From an uncultured Saprospiraceae bacterium (GTDB lineage: Bacteria; Bacteroidota; Bacteroidia; Chitinophagales; Saprospiraceae), in contig CALFBH010000029.1 of the NCBI GenBank assembly GCA_937951615.1, positions 1-64,000 of the forward strand: a stretch of DNA of 64,000 bases, in the 5' to 3' direction. Positions 34,668 to 44,003 of the stretch are shown in pieces; within the stretch, counting starts at the first letter, position 1, and each line of letters begins with the position of its first letter. Position numbers and translations under genes: made by a program. The notes beneath the pieces are model-generated. The model was not told where the DNA came from, searched no databases, and saw nothing but the letters and a program-made list of their open reading frames with translations.

Positions 34668-34796
34668 CGTACTGACGACTTTAGCCGTCAAGTAAATTTT
34701 ATTTTTAAATAAAGATAGCCACGAATACACGAATAAATTTATTCGTGTATTCGTGGCTATCTTTATTATAATACGACGGCTAAAGTCGTCGGTACG
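34668..34796. repeat. PAL-C hairpin element, copy 1
   Basis: Ends CGTACTGACGACTTTAGCC (34668) and GGCTAAAGTCGTCGGTACG (ending 34796) are inverted with one mismatch. It encloses the 60-bp perfect palindrome at 34708-34767. Second copy at 62401-62543. Confidence 0.92.
34708..34767. repeat. Perfect 60-bp palindrome
   Basis: Each 30-base half is the exact reverse complement of the other, centred between 34737 and 34738. It contains GATAGCCACGAATACACG and its complement, the same words as the hairpin at 5341-5388. Confidence 0.95.
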
Positions 34797-34918
34797 GTTA
34801 GTTTTTAGTTAGAAAACTGATCGTAAGTAATCGTAATATGCGGCATTCTACCTATAATAGCTGCACAAAGAAAGATTGTCCATGACTTTTCTGTTGAATA
34901 AGCCGAGATTCACTTTAT

Positions 34919-35140
34919 GGTTTGGCCCATTCCATCTGTATTTTCATATCAGGCTATTTTGTCATCAAAATAAGAAGCAGAAAGGACATCCATATCTCCA
35001 TCTCCGTCTATATCTGTGGCATAAACTGATTGAGCATCAATTGGTGCAGAAGTATCATCAATAACAACATGTTCTTCAAAGTCAATTTGAGCAAATGTGT
35101 GGATAGCAAGGAAGCATGCAAAGCATAGACTTAAGCGTAA
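34919..35140 (-). pseudogene. N-terminal remnant of an FG-GAP repeat protein
   Basis: Read on the minus strand this encodes a signal-like FACFLAIHTFAQ, then INFEEH-like IDFEEHVV, VYATDIDGDGDMDVLSASYF and DDKIA followed by an in-frame TGA where the paralogue at 35151-36527 has Trp (KIAWYENTDG). No start codon is clear. It is a truncated, stop-interrupted duplicate of the adjacent gene. Confidence 0.8.
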
Positions 35141-35150
35141 AAAGTGTAAG

Positions 35151-36527
35151 CTATTCCTTCACGACTTTCCGAATACCAAAATTTCCATCGCTATCTTTTA
35201 CTTTACAAAAGTATACGCCCGACATCAGGCTGGAAAGATCAATAGTTGTTTGATTGGTATTGCTTAAAACCCGCTGTCCGAGGCGATTGTAAATTTCTAT
35301 TTGGGTGATATTTACATTGGTATCAATAAAAATAAAGTCTGAAGTTGGGATTGGGGAAATGTTGAAATGTTCGTTCAAGTAGGTATTGCTTGTACCCGTT
35401 GGATTTCCTTTATTTTCATACCAGACTATTTTATCATTCGCAGAAGAAGCCGAAAGCACATCCATATCCCCGTCGCCGTCTATATCGGTAGCGTAAACCG
35501 AGCGGGCATAATTTGCATTTGTAGAAATAATTTGTTGTGTACCAAAACTTCCTAAGCCATCTGTATTTTCATACCAAGCTATTTTATCGTCAGAGTAAGA
35601 GGCAGAAAGTACATCTAAATCCCCATCACCATCAAGGTCAGTAGCGTAAACGAACCAAGCTCCACCTGCATCTATGGTAATGATTTGTTGTGTACTAAAA
35701 TTTCCTAAGCCATCTGTATTTTCATACCAGGCTATTTTATCATCATCAAAAGAAGCAGAAAGTACATCCATATCTCCATCGCCGTCTATATCGGTAGCGT
35801 AAACTGAAGTGGCTAAGTCTGCATTTGTCGTAATAATTTGTTGTGTACCAAAATTTCCTAAGCCATCTATATTTTCATACCAGGCTATTTTATCATCATC
35901 AAAAGAAGCAGAAAGTACATCTGTATCACCGTCACCATCTATATCTGTGGCGTAAACCGAGACGGCTACATCAGTATTTGTCGTAATAATTTGTTGTGGT
36001 CCAAAATTTCCCAACCCATCTGTATTTTTATACCAAGATATTTTGTTATCACCTTCAGAAGCAGAAAGTACATCCATATCTCCATCGCCATCTATGTCGG
36101 TAGCGTAAACTGATCGGGCTAAATCTGCATTTGTGGTAATAATTTGTTGCGCTCCAAAATTTCCCATTCCATTTGTATTTTCATACCAGGCGATTTTGTC
36201 GTCCTCAAAAGAAGCAGAAAGTATATCCATATCTCCATCGCTATCTATGTCGGTGACATAAACCGAGACGGCCGCATCTGCATTTGTGGTAATAATTTGT
36301 TGCGCTCCAAAATTTCCCATTCCATTTATATTTTCATAATAGGCGATTTTGTCATCAAAAGCAGAAGCCGAAAGCACATCCATATCTCCATCGCCGTCTA
36401 TATCAGCGGCGTAAACTGAACTGGCCCCATCTGCATTTGTTGCAATAATTTGCTCTTCAAAGTTAATTTGAGCATAAGTGTGCGTAGCAATAAAGCTGGC
36501 AAGGCATAGAGAGAATATTGGTTTCAT
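35151..36527 (-). CDS. Secreted FG-GAP/VCBS repeat protein with T9SS tail
   Basis: 458 residues from the ATG at 36527, which starts the signal peptide FSLCLASFIATHTYAQ; the upstream ATG at 36572 adds an unlikely 15-residue leader. Seven tandem repeats of about 51 residues follow, each with VYATDIDGDGDMDVLSAS, DDKIAWYENTDGLGNF and QQIITTNA. The DIDGDGDMD loops resemble calcium-binding sites of integrin-like beta-propellers, and seven repeats would close one propeller. The final 75 residues (FNISPIPTSDFIFIDTN to IRKVVKE) are a T9SS tail. Possible adhesin or binding protein; ligand unknown. Confidence 0.9.
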   Translation of the reverse strand: MKPIFSLCLASFIATHTYAQINFEEQIIATNADGASSVYAADIDGDGDMDVLSASAFDDKIAYYENINGMGNFGAQQIITTNADAAVSVYVTDIDSDGDMDILSASFEDDKIAWYENTNGMGNFGAQQIITTNADLARSVYATDIDGDGDMDVLSASEGDNKISWYKNTDGLGNFGPQQIITTNTDVAVSVYATDIDGDGDTDVLSASFDDDKIAWYENIDGLGNFGTQQIITTNADLATSVYATDIDGDGDMDVLSASFDDDKIAWYENTDGLGNFSTQQIITIDAGGAWFVYATDLDGDGDLDVLSASYSDDKIAWYENTDGLGSFGTQQIISTNANYARSVYATDIDGDGDMDVLSASSANDKIVWYENKGNPTGTSNTYLNEHFNISPIPTSDFIFIDTNVNITQIEIYNRLGQRVLSNTNQTTIDLSSLMSGVYFCKVKDSDGNFGIRKVVKE

Positions 36528-36657
36528 ATTGTTATTTTTATTCGTTGAAAATGTGATTTTGGAGCTTGTCATACAACAAACACTAAGATAAGTTAAAAAA
36601 CAGTCTCATTGAAATTTGTCTTACATGATAGCTAAAAAACAATAGTGGGCTTGTCAA

Positions 36658-36772
36658 TCGGGCAGGGTGTATTCATTAAAAGCAATTTTCCGAGGCGATT
36701 GTAAAATTCTATTTGAGCAAAGGCATGGATAGCAGGCAGGAGAGCTATAAAGTTAGTGTTGATTTCATCTTG
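36658..36772 (-). pseudogene. Remnant: signal peptide fused to part of a T9SS tail
   Basis: On the minus strand, ATGAAATCAACACTAACT begins a signal peptide that needs a frameshift to continue as FIALLPAIHAFAQ. It then runs straight into IEFYNRLGKLLL, which matches the T9SS-tail segment IEIYNRLGQRVL of the neighbouring FG-GAP protein. It looks like a gene whose middle was deleted. Confidence 0.55.
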
Positions 36773-36788
36773 TTTTTTATGTGATTAG

Positions 36789-39700
36789 TCAATTTCCTCC
36801 ACAATCTTCAATCTCTGCTGAAAAGGTCGCGCCTGGCAATATACTGAATCCACTATCCAATAATATACTTTGTCCGGCTTTGAAGGAAGTATTTTCGCCA
36901 GCAGGTACTGTACCATCAGAGCTAATTTCTGTGCCTACCTGATAGCTGCTGTTGAGTAAGCCCGTAGGCGAGAGCATAGTGGGGCAAGCTATTGTATTAC
37001 AATCAATCAGGTTGCCAGCTTCATCATAGATGGGCAGGAATTGTCCTTCTACAATAATAGGAATGGCGGTTGAAAAACCTACTGCATCGCTGACCGTCAC
37101 TGTGTATGATCCTGCTGAGAGGTTATTGATATCGGCACTTGTCTCACCTGTATTCCAGGCATACGTGTAAGGCATTATGCCGCCTGTTACCTGTACGCTG
37201 GCAGTGCCGAGTATGCCGCATTGCTCATGCGTGACGGATACGGTGGGGACAAATCCGTTATTCAGCATACCATTTCCTGTCCATAAGCCGTAGAGCGAAC
37301 TGCTATTGACGGGTTCTGTGTCTCCATTGGCAATAATGCGATTGCCGTCATTTATATGAATTGAAAATGGTTCGCCAGTAGGTACATCCTCCACGATTAC
37401 AATTGATTGTATGGTTACTATTGGTCCATTGCATACTCTATCATTTCTATCTGTACGTGTCAGGGCAATATCTAAAGCGTTTTCTTCTGTTTTGAGTACG
37501 TGCATAGATTCCTGCGGCTGAAGAGAAGAGCCTGAGACATTCAAATTCGCTTCCTGAAGCTGTAATTGCCCAAACTCAATAGAACAGGAAGCACCATGCG
37601 CTATGGCAGCTTGTCCACTTGATTCTAAAGATAGTGCGTATTCAATGAGTACCGTATTGCTATCGTTGGGAGCAATATTAAGCAACTCTAGCTTAAAATC
37701 TCTGCTACTATATGCTCCTGCCTGTGGGCTAAAATTATGGGTATTTGCATAATTATCCACTAAGACTTGTAAGTCTTGTGCATCAACAAGTCCATTGCCG
37801 TCTGCGTCCTGGTGTTTGCCATTGATGCCATCTACAAAAACAGACCATTCCGGGCTTTCTTGTCCTGTCCAGCTGGTGCTGGCATTTGGGCGTGTTGTGC
37901 CAGTATTTCCTTCTGCAAGTCCCCAGTATAATACATCATTATTGTCGGCAATACCGTCATGATTAAAATCACCGGGCCACACCAATTCTGGACAAATTCC
38001 TGTGCCGTCATTGCAAAAAATTTCCCAATCAGAGTCAAAATTATTTCCATCACTTATGTAAGCATTGGTATTTGAAATGATGCTAAGTTGGTTGCAAAGA
38101 TTACTCAGGTTGGATGAATAGCAGCCTGACAATTGATTATTGGCTATGTTCAGCCAGTTGAGACTGCTTAGACTGCCGAGTTCCAATGGAATATTACCTG
38201 TAAGTTGATTATTATTTAAATAAAGATAAATTAAACTATTCAGGCTACCGAATTCTGTCGGCAGGCTGCCTGTGAGTTGGTTATTATTTAAATACAAAGA
38301 AGTCAATTCGCTCAAATCGCCCAATTCAGTCGGGATGCTACCACTCAATTCATTATCAGCGAGATTGAGATAAGTGAGGTTGCTTAGGTTGCTCAAGGCA
38401 GTTGGAATCGTACCTGAAAGCTGATTATCTGCTACATTTAGTTGTACCAAATTGCTCAGATTGCTCAATTCAATTGGAATATTTCCGACAAATTGATTAT
38501 TACTTAAGTTTAGATGAACCAGATTTGTCAAGTTACTAAGCTCAAGAGGAATATTGCCCGTCAGGCAATTTTGTTCCAGGTTCAGAATGCTTAGATTAGC
38601 CAGATTGCCTAAATCATCAGGAAGACTGCCGCACACATTTCTGGCAATTAAATTAAGTGTGCTGACACAGCCATCCTGACTTAATGTAATCCCAATCCAG
38701 GTACTCATCGGTTGGTTGAGATTCCATAAACTTTGTAAACCTGTTGTGCTATTATATAAATTGACCAATACAAGGGAGTCAGCCTGCCTGCATGGCTGAC
38801 TCCCGACGGGATAAAGCTGCCTTTCTCTGCTGCTCAATACGAGGTTCTGCCCATAGCCCAATGGGTTTGTAATCAAATCATTTCTCACCTCGCATCTGTA
38901 CCGTCCCGCTGTCGTAATAAGCAGGGTGCTGTCACCTGCTATTGTGCTGAATATTGTATTGTCTTTGTACCAGGTATAAGTATTGTCTGAAATAAGACCT
39001 CCTGCATCAACAGAAAGTGTGTTGCCATTTACAATTAGAAAAATACTATCCTGTGGTGCGTAAAAGTAATAATCAGGGATAGTGTCTTCATCAAAACTAT
39101 CAAAAGTGAATTTATTATAATGACAATAAAATTCTGTTGAATTAGTCGGATCACTTAAATCCGGCGTAATCACGCCTGTAAAATTATTATTAGAAATGTC
39201 CAGATAATTGAGGTTAGTCATATTGGCAAATGTTTCGGGAAGCGGACCGCTGTAATCACTATTTCTCATTTGAAGAATAATCATTTCCGTCAGGTTACCA
39301 ATTTCGGGTGGGAATGGCCCGCTTAGGCTGGTGTTTCCAATATAGAGATAACGCATATTGATTAGATTACCAATTTCGGGCGGTAACGCACCTGTTAGTG
39401 GATTACCTGTAAAGGCTAGAAAAGTAAGTTCGGTCAGGTTGAAAAGTTCAACTGGAACACTTCCTGTAAAATTATTGTCTGCTAGGTTCAAGCCAACCAG
39501 TGTGCTAAGATTACCCAATGATGATGGTATTGGTCCTTCCAAATTATTTCTACCAAAATGCAAACCTCTTGGCCCTGTCAAATTACCAATTTCTGCGGGC
39601 AATGTTCCGGTCAGGTTATTGATGTTTAAATTTAAAGTATCCAGGCAACCATCGGGATTTAAAGTAAGCCCATACCATTCATCAATAGGGTCGTTGAGGT

Positions 39701-42173
39701 TCCAGGTATTGTCCCAGTTGGCGCCATCCGTTGAATTGTATAAAGCAACCAGTATCAAAGAATCGTGTATTCGACATGGCAGTTCTCCAAAGGGATAGAC
39801 ATACCTTTCCCTGCTGTGCAGAGAAAGGTTTTGTCCACCCTCAAAAGGGTTGCTTATCAGGTTGTTCGTCACTTCGCAGCTATACGTTCCCGGCTCGGTG
39901 ACGATATAAGTAGGATTTCCGGTGATATTATCTACAAGCGAACCATTCTTGTACCACTTATAGGTGTTGTCTGTTAGATTTCCGCCTGCATTGACGGATA
40001 AAGTATCATTGCCATTTAGTATGAGTGGAATACTGTCTTGTGGGGCATAATAAAAAGACGGCGGAATACTAAGTCCATCAAAGCTGTCAAAAGTAAACTG
40101 ATTATAATGGCAATAAAAATTTGTCAGATTATTAAAAGTACTCAACCCGGCAGGGATATTTCCAGTCAAATTATTTCTGGCCATATCCACGTAAGTCAGG
40201 CTGTCCAGATTATTCAGACTTGCAGGCAGGCTGCCACTGATATTCGTTTCCCTCATTTGAAAAGTACGCAAATCGGTCAGATTGCCAATTTCTGGCGGCA
40301 ATGAACCACTTAAATCGTTTTTTCCAATGTAGAGATATTTCATATTGATGAGGTTGCCGATTTCCTGCGGCAGAGCACCTGTTAGCTGGTTGCCCGTAAA
40401 AGCCAGAAAAGTAAGTTCAGTGAGTGCAAACAGTTCGACAGGAACACTCCCAATGAAATTATTATCTGCCAGATTAAGTCCAACCAGTGTAGTCAGATTG
40501 CCCAGCTCCGCCGGAATCGTTCCCTCCAGATTATTTTTACCAAAATGCAGTCCTCTAGGCTGTGTTAAATTGCCAATACCTGTGGGCAATGTTCCCGTCA
40601 GGTTATTGATATTGAGATTCAAAGTATCTACACAACCGCTTTGGTTCAAGATCAGTCCATACCATTCGTCCATTGGATCGTTGAGGTTCCAGGTATTGAT
40701 CCAATTCGCACCATTGGTTGTATTGTATAAATTGACCAAAATCAGCGAATCATTTGCCCGGCAATTTCCTGATAGCGGAGAGCCATAATAATTGATGGCA
40801 TTATAGACATTCAGGCGTCCATTGCTGCTGCATTTACCGTTGAGTGCTGGGCTGTTTTCGACAGAATTGAGTATGGCTTCTTTTATCTCACTATAAGGCA
40901 TGTCGGGATAAATACCTTTCAGCAAAGCGGCTGTTCCGGCAACGTGTGGTGCAGCCATAGAAGTACCACTAAGAATCTGATAAGTATCGCCAGGAAAGCA
41001 ACTCAAAATTAAAGAGCCTGGTGCGGCAATATCTACGTTTGTTGCGCCAAAATTGGAGAAGCCAGATAAGCCATCATTCTGGTCGGTAGAAGTAACTGAA
41101 ATAATGTTTGGATGATCGTAAGATGCTGGATAACGGGGGGCAATATCATTATCATTTCCATAATCATTGCCTGCTGCGGTTATCATTAGATGGTTATTCG
41201 TTTCAGCATTTTGAATAGCCTGTGATAATGCGGTAGAATAAGGGCCGCCGCCCCAGCTATTATTGCTTATCGGCATACCCATTGATACGGCATAATTCAG
41301 TGCTTCAACAGCGTCGGCAGTCGTACCATAACCAAAATCGCTTAGAAATTTGAGTCCGGCAAGCTGTACCTTCCAGCTCACACCTGCTATACCGATATTA
41401 TTATCGCCGCTTGCTCCAATGATGCCACTAACATGCGTACCGTGCCCTGATGTACCATAAGGATTATTGTCATTATTTCTAAAATCCCAGCCAACAAAAT
41501 CATCCACATAGCCATTTCCATCATCGTCTATACCGTTTTCATCACCTGTATCAAAAACCCAGGCTGTTCCATTCCATTCGAGTACCTGCCCGTCGCCGTC
41601 GGCATCTTCTCCCATGTTTTGCCAGATATTGTCCACTAAATCTTCATGTGTCCAGTCTATACCTGCATCAATAACAGCGACAACAACTTCCGGGCTGCCA
41701 GAAGCCAGTGACCAAGCTAATGTTGCATCAATATCAGCACCCGCTGTACCACCGTTTTGGGCAATATTGTGCAGATTCCACTGAAGTCCAAACATGGGGT
41801 CATTTGGCGTGGTCATCGTTGTGGAATACAGATAATTGGGTTCTATAAATTCAAGGTCAGGATGACTGGCATATTGCTGAATAATAGTTTCTATATCCGC
41901 TTTTGCTAGCGCACCTTCTATTTCCCAAAGTTCTACTTCTACATTCGAAAAGGTCTTTAATTCGCTAGCTTTTAGTGCTGTTTTAAAAGCAGCCTTCCGG
42001 CTCGCCGATCTGTCCGACTTCATTTTGACCAGTATTTGGCCGGGAACAAAGTCTGAAGATTGAGCGAAAGCCGGAAAGACTGTGAGACAAATAACAAATG
42101 TTATGAACACATTATAAATGAGTCTCCAAACTCCATTTACCGATATTGCTTTTTGGTTACAGGACACCTTCAT
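36789..42173 (-). CDS. Giant secreted subtilisin-like protease with LRR-Ig modules and 3-coathanger tail
   Basis: 1794 residues from the ATG at 42173, giving a signal peptide (VFITFVICLTVFPAFAQ). Peptidase S8 domain with catalytic Asp169 (AVIDAGIDW), His244 (SGHGTHVSGI), Asn336 (TAAGNDYG) and Ser405 (LSGTSMAAPHVAG). Then two homologous modules of about 340 residues, each with plant-type LRRs (LTGTLPTGIGNL) and an Ig-like part (GTYSCEVTNN), and a third LRR block. C-terminal parts: a dockerin-like Ca loop pair (DFNHDGIADNND, DADGNGLVDAQD), a SprB repeat (PYTYAWNTGETSADI) and a 3-coathanger stack (TSFKAGQSILLDSGFSILPG), the last a T9SS-linked tail. Probably a surface or secreted protease. Confidence 0.92.
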   Translation of the reverse strand: MKVSCNQKAISVNGVWRLIYNVFITFVICLTVFPAFAQSSDFVPGQILVKMKSDRSASRKAAFKTALKASELKTFSNVEVELWEIEGALAKADIETIIQQYASHPDLEFIEPNYLYSTTMTTPNDPMFGLQWNLHNIAQNGGTAGADIDATLAWSLASGSPEVVVAVIDAGIDWTHEDLVDNIWQNMGEDADGDGQVLEWNGTAWVFDTGDENGIDDDGNGYVDDFVGWDFRNNDNNPYGTSGHGTHVSGIIGASGDNNIGIAGVSWKVQLAGLKFLSDFGYGTTADAVEALNYAVSMGMPISNNSWGGGPYSTALSQAIQNAETNNHLMITAAGNDYGNDNDIAPRYPASYDHPNIISVTSTDQNDGLSGFSNFGATNVDIAAPGSLILSCFPGDTYQILSGTSMAAPHVAGTAALLKGIYPDMPYSEIKEAILNSVENSPALNGKCSSNGRLNVYNAINYYGSPLSGNCRANDSLILVNLYNTTNGANWINTWNLNDPMDEWYGLILNQSGCVDTLNLNINNLTGTLPTGIGNLTQPRGLHFGKNNLEGTIPAELGNLTTLVGLNLADNNFIGSVPVELFALTELTFLAFTGNQLTGALPQEIGNLINMKYLYIGKNDLSGSLPPEIGNLTDLRTFQMRETNISGSLPASLNNLDSLTYVDMARNNLTGNIPAGLSTFNNLTNFYCHYNQFTFDSFDGLSIPPSFYYAPQDSIPLILNGNDTLSVNAGGNLTDNTYKWYKNGSLVDNITGNPTYIVTEPGTYSCEVTNNLISNPFEGGQNLSLHSRERYVYPFGELPCRIHDSLILVALYNSTDGANWDNTWNLNDPIDEWYGLTLNPDGCLDTLNLNINNLTGTLPAEIGNLTGPRGLHFGRNNLEGPIPSSLGNLSTLVGLNLADNNFTGSVPVELFNLTELTFLAFTGNPLTGALPPEIGNLINMRYLYIGNTSLSGPFPPEIGNLTEMIILQMRNSDYSGPLPETFANMTNLNYLDISNNNFTGVITPDLSDPTNSTEFYCHYNKFTFDSFDEDTIPDYYFYAPQDSIFLIVNGNTLSVDAGGLISDNTYTWYKDNTIFSTIAGDSTLLITTAGRYRCEVRNDLITNPLGYGQNLVLSSRERQLYPVGSQPCRQADSLVLVNLYNSTTGLQSLWNLNQPMSTWIGITLSQDGCVSTLNLIARNVCGSLPDDLGNLANLSILNLEQNCLTGNIPLELSNLTNLVHLNLSNNQFVGNIPIELSNLSNLVQLNVADNQLSGTIPTALSNLSNLTYLNLADNELSGSIPTELGDLSELTSLYLNNNQLTGSLPTEFGSLNSLIYLYLNNNQLTGNIPLELGSLSSLNWLNIANNQLSGCYSSNLSNLCNQLSIISNTNAYISDGNNFDSDWEIFCNDGTGICPELVWPGDFNHDGIADNNDVLYWGLAEGNTGTTRPNASTSWTGQESPEWSVFVDGINGKHQDADGNGLVDAQDLQVLVDNYANTHNFSPQAGAYSSRDFKLELLNIAPNDSNTVLIEYALSLESSGQAAIAHGASCSIEFGQLQLQEANLNVSGSSLQPQESMHVLKTEENALDIALTRTDRNDRVCNGPIVTIQSIVIVEDVPTGEPFSIHINDGNRIIANGDTEPVNSSSLYGLWTGNGMLNNGFVPTVSVTHEQCGILGTASVQVTGGIMPYTYAWNTGETSADINNLSAGSYTVTVSDAVGFSTAIPIIVEGQFLPIYDEAGNLIDCNTIACPTMLSPTGLLNSSYQVGTEISSDGTVPAGENTSFKAGQSILLDSGFSILPGATFSAEIEDCGGN

Positions 42174-42356
42174 AGTTTTATTTTTTAGCAACAGTATTGG
42201 GGGCAATACTTAACTCACATTTGTATTTGATTTCTTTTCTTCCACAAATTTAGACTATACTTTTTAGATTATTTTTCACTAATTTTACACTAAATACATT
42301 TATTTTAAATAAAATTATTTTAATAAAAATTTGATAACCAGTATTTTGTAGTTTTT

Positions 42357-43832
42357 ATGGAAAAACAAAAAACAAAAAAAAGAGTGTCTTTGTTGATAGA
42401 ATTACTTAATTCTTTTACAGAAAAAGAAATAGAAAAATTCGCCCCATTGGTATCCTGCACCTATTTTAACACGGATCAGTATGTGTCTCGGCTATTTGGG
42501 ATTATAAAAGAAAAAATATGGCGCAGGAAAACTTATGATGCTGCTATGCAGTATGAGGTGTATGCTCAGGTTTTTGGAAAACGCCCAGCTTCTGCCCATG
42601 TACTCAGCAAAGAAGAAAAGACCCTGCTCAACGCAAAGACAAGCCTCCTAACCAGACTGGTAGAAACTTTTCTGCGGCTGGAAGCTCTTGAGAAAAAACC
42701 ATCCTGCAAAACAGCGTTATTGCAGGATGAATTATTGGACAGAAAACAGTTTTTATTGTTTAATCGCAATACTAAGAAAGATAAAAAACAGGCGGATAAA
42801 CAGGGCGTACAGGATATTGATTATCACAATCATTATTATAAAATAGAAGAGGGCTTTTTAAATTACCTATATGAAAGTGGGCAAATGACCACCACAAATA
42901 ACCTGGCAGAACTGAATTACCATCTGGATATTCATTATCTACTCAATAAGTTGAATTTTTATCTGACTAAGATTTCTATTAGAGGCGCATCAGAGCAACA
43001 ACCCAATCAAGGGATTTCAATGATGGCTATTCTGGAATTAGCCAAATTACCGGCTTATGCTGAACACCCACTCATACAAATCTATCTGGCTATTATACAA
43101 ATGATGAAGGATAGAGGACAAGAATCGTATGAAAAAACGCTCAACTTATTAAAACGCTACAGAGCAATTATTTCCAAAAAAGATCGGACGGATTTTTATA
43201 ATATTGCCACCGTATTTTGTACCCGTGAAATTGTGAAAGGCAACTTAATCTATAATAGAAAATTATTTGAATTGTATCAGGTAATGCATGAGCAGGGCTT
43301 TCAGCGAGAAAGTGGTCTAAATGACATTAGTAATCTAAAAAATCTGGTAACGGTGAGTTGCCGTGTAGGAGAGTTTGACTGGGCAAAAGAGATGATCGAA
43401 AATTATCGTACTTCAATAGAACAACCCGTCCGTAGCAGTGTCTGCCATTTCAATCTGGGGGCTATTGCTTTTTATCAAAATGATTATAAAGCAGCCATCA
43501 GTCATTTTATCCGTGTGGACAAGGTCAATCTAACCTATGATATAAACTGCCGCATTATGTTGTTGAAATCACACTATGAGACAGATATAGAGTACGATGA
43601 ACGAACCATGCAGATATTCCGCTCAGCAGAAAAATTTATGCACGACAATAAGTCTTTACATGCTACCTATAAAAAAGGCTACAAAAATTTCATTCGTTTA
43701 TTAATTAATCTCTACCGCGTTCGCCATCGGGCAACAAAAATCAGCTTAGACCGGCTTCGGGAAAAATTGGAGCAGGTGGAATTTATCAGCGACAAACACT
43801 GGCTGGTGGAGAAGATGAAGGAATTGGGGTAG
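42357..43832 (+). CDS. Large helical cytoplasmic protein, unknown
   Basis: 491 residues, no signal peptide. The N-terminus (KKRVSLLIELLNSFTEKEIE) and the rest are strongly alpha-helical with TPR-like spacing in the second half (FNLGAIAFYQNDYKAAISHF near residue 365). The layout, a short N-terminal helical domain then helical repeats, is one I have seen in hypothetical proteins of Saprospiria-like genomes, but I cannot name a family. It is monocistronic and divergent from the giant protease across about 180 bases of AT-rich DNA. A structural or regulatory scaffold is possible. Confidence 0.75.
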   Translation: MEKQKTKKRVSLLIELLNSFTEKEIEKFAPLVSCTYFNTDQYVSRLFGIIKEKIWRRKTYDAAMQYEVYAQVFGKRPASAHVLSKEEKTLLNAKTSLLTRLVETFLRLEALEKKPSCKTALLQDELLDRKQFLLFNRNTKKDKKQADKQGVQDIDYHNHYYKIEEGFLNYLYESGQMTTTNNLAELNYHLDIHYLLNKLNFYLTKISIRGASEQQPNQGISMMAILELAKLPAYAEHPLIQIYLAIIQMMKDRGQESYEKTLNLLKRYRAIISKKDRTDFYNIATVFCTREIVKGNLIYNRKLFELYQVMHEQGFQRESGLNDISNLKNLVTVSCRVGEFDWAKEMIENYRTSIEQPVRSSVCHFNLGAIAFYQNDYKAAISHFIRVDKVNLTYDINCRIMLLKSHYETDIEYDERTMQIFRSAEKFMHDNKSLHATYKKGYKNFIRLLINLYRVRHRATKISLDRLREKLEQVEFISDKHWLVEKMKELG

Positions 43833-43836
43833 TTTT

Positions 43837-43878
43837 GGGTGTTGAGGTGTTGGGGTGTTGGGGTGTTGGGGTGTTGGT
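43837..43878. repeat. GGGGTGTT octamer array
   Basis: Four to five units of GGGGTGTT or GAGGTGTT directly after the 42357-43832 stop. G-rich on the plus strand. No coding. Confidence 0.9.
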
Positions 43879-44003
43879 ATTTTTTTCCTTTTTAAACTTT
43901 CCACCCTGTTTTTTTGTCCTAGACAATAAATTGGTAAGCTGTTTGTTGTAGATAACAAACACTCGAAGAATTTTATCAGACATTCAACTCAAAAACAATA
44001 TAG

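Noticed and set aside
39358-40788. Plus-strand frames of 146 and 147 residues in the giant protease gene
   Set aside because: They are antisense shadows of the leucine-rich repeats; their similarity to each other only reflects the duplicated modules.
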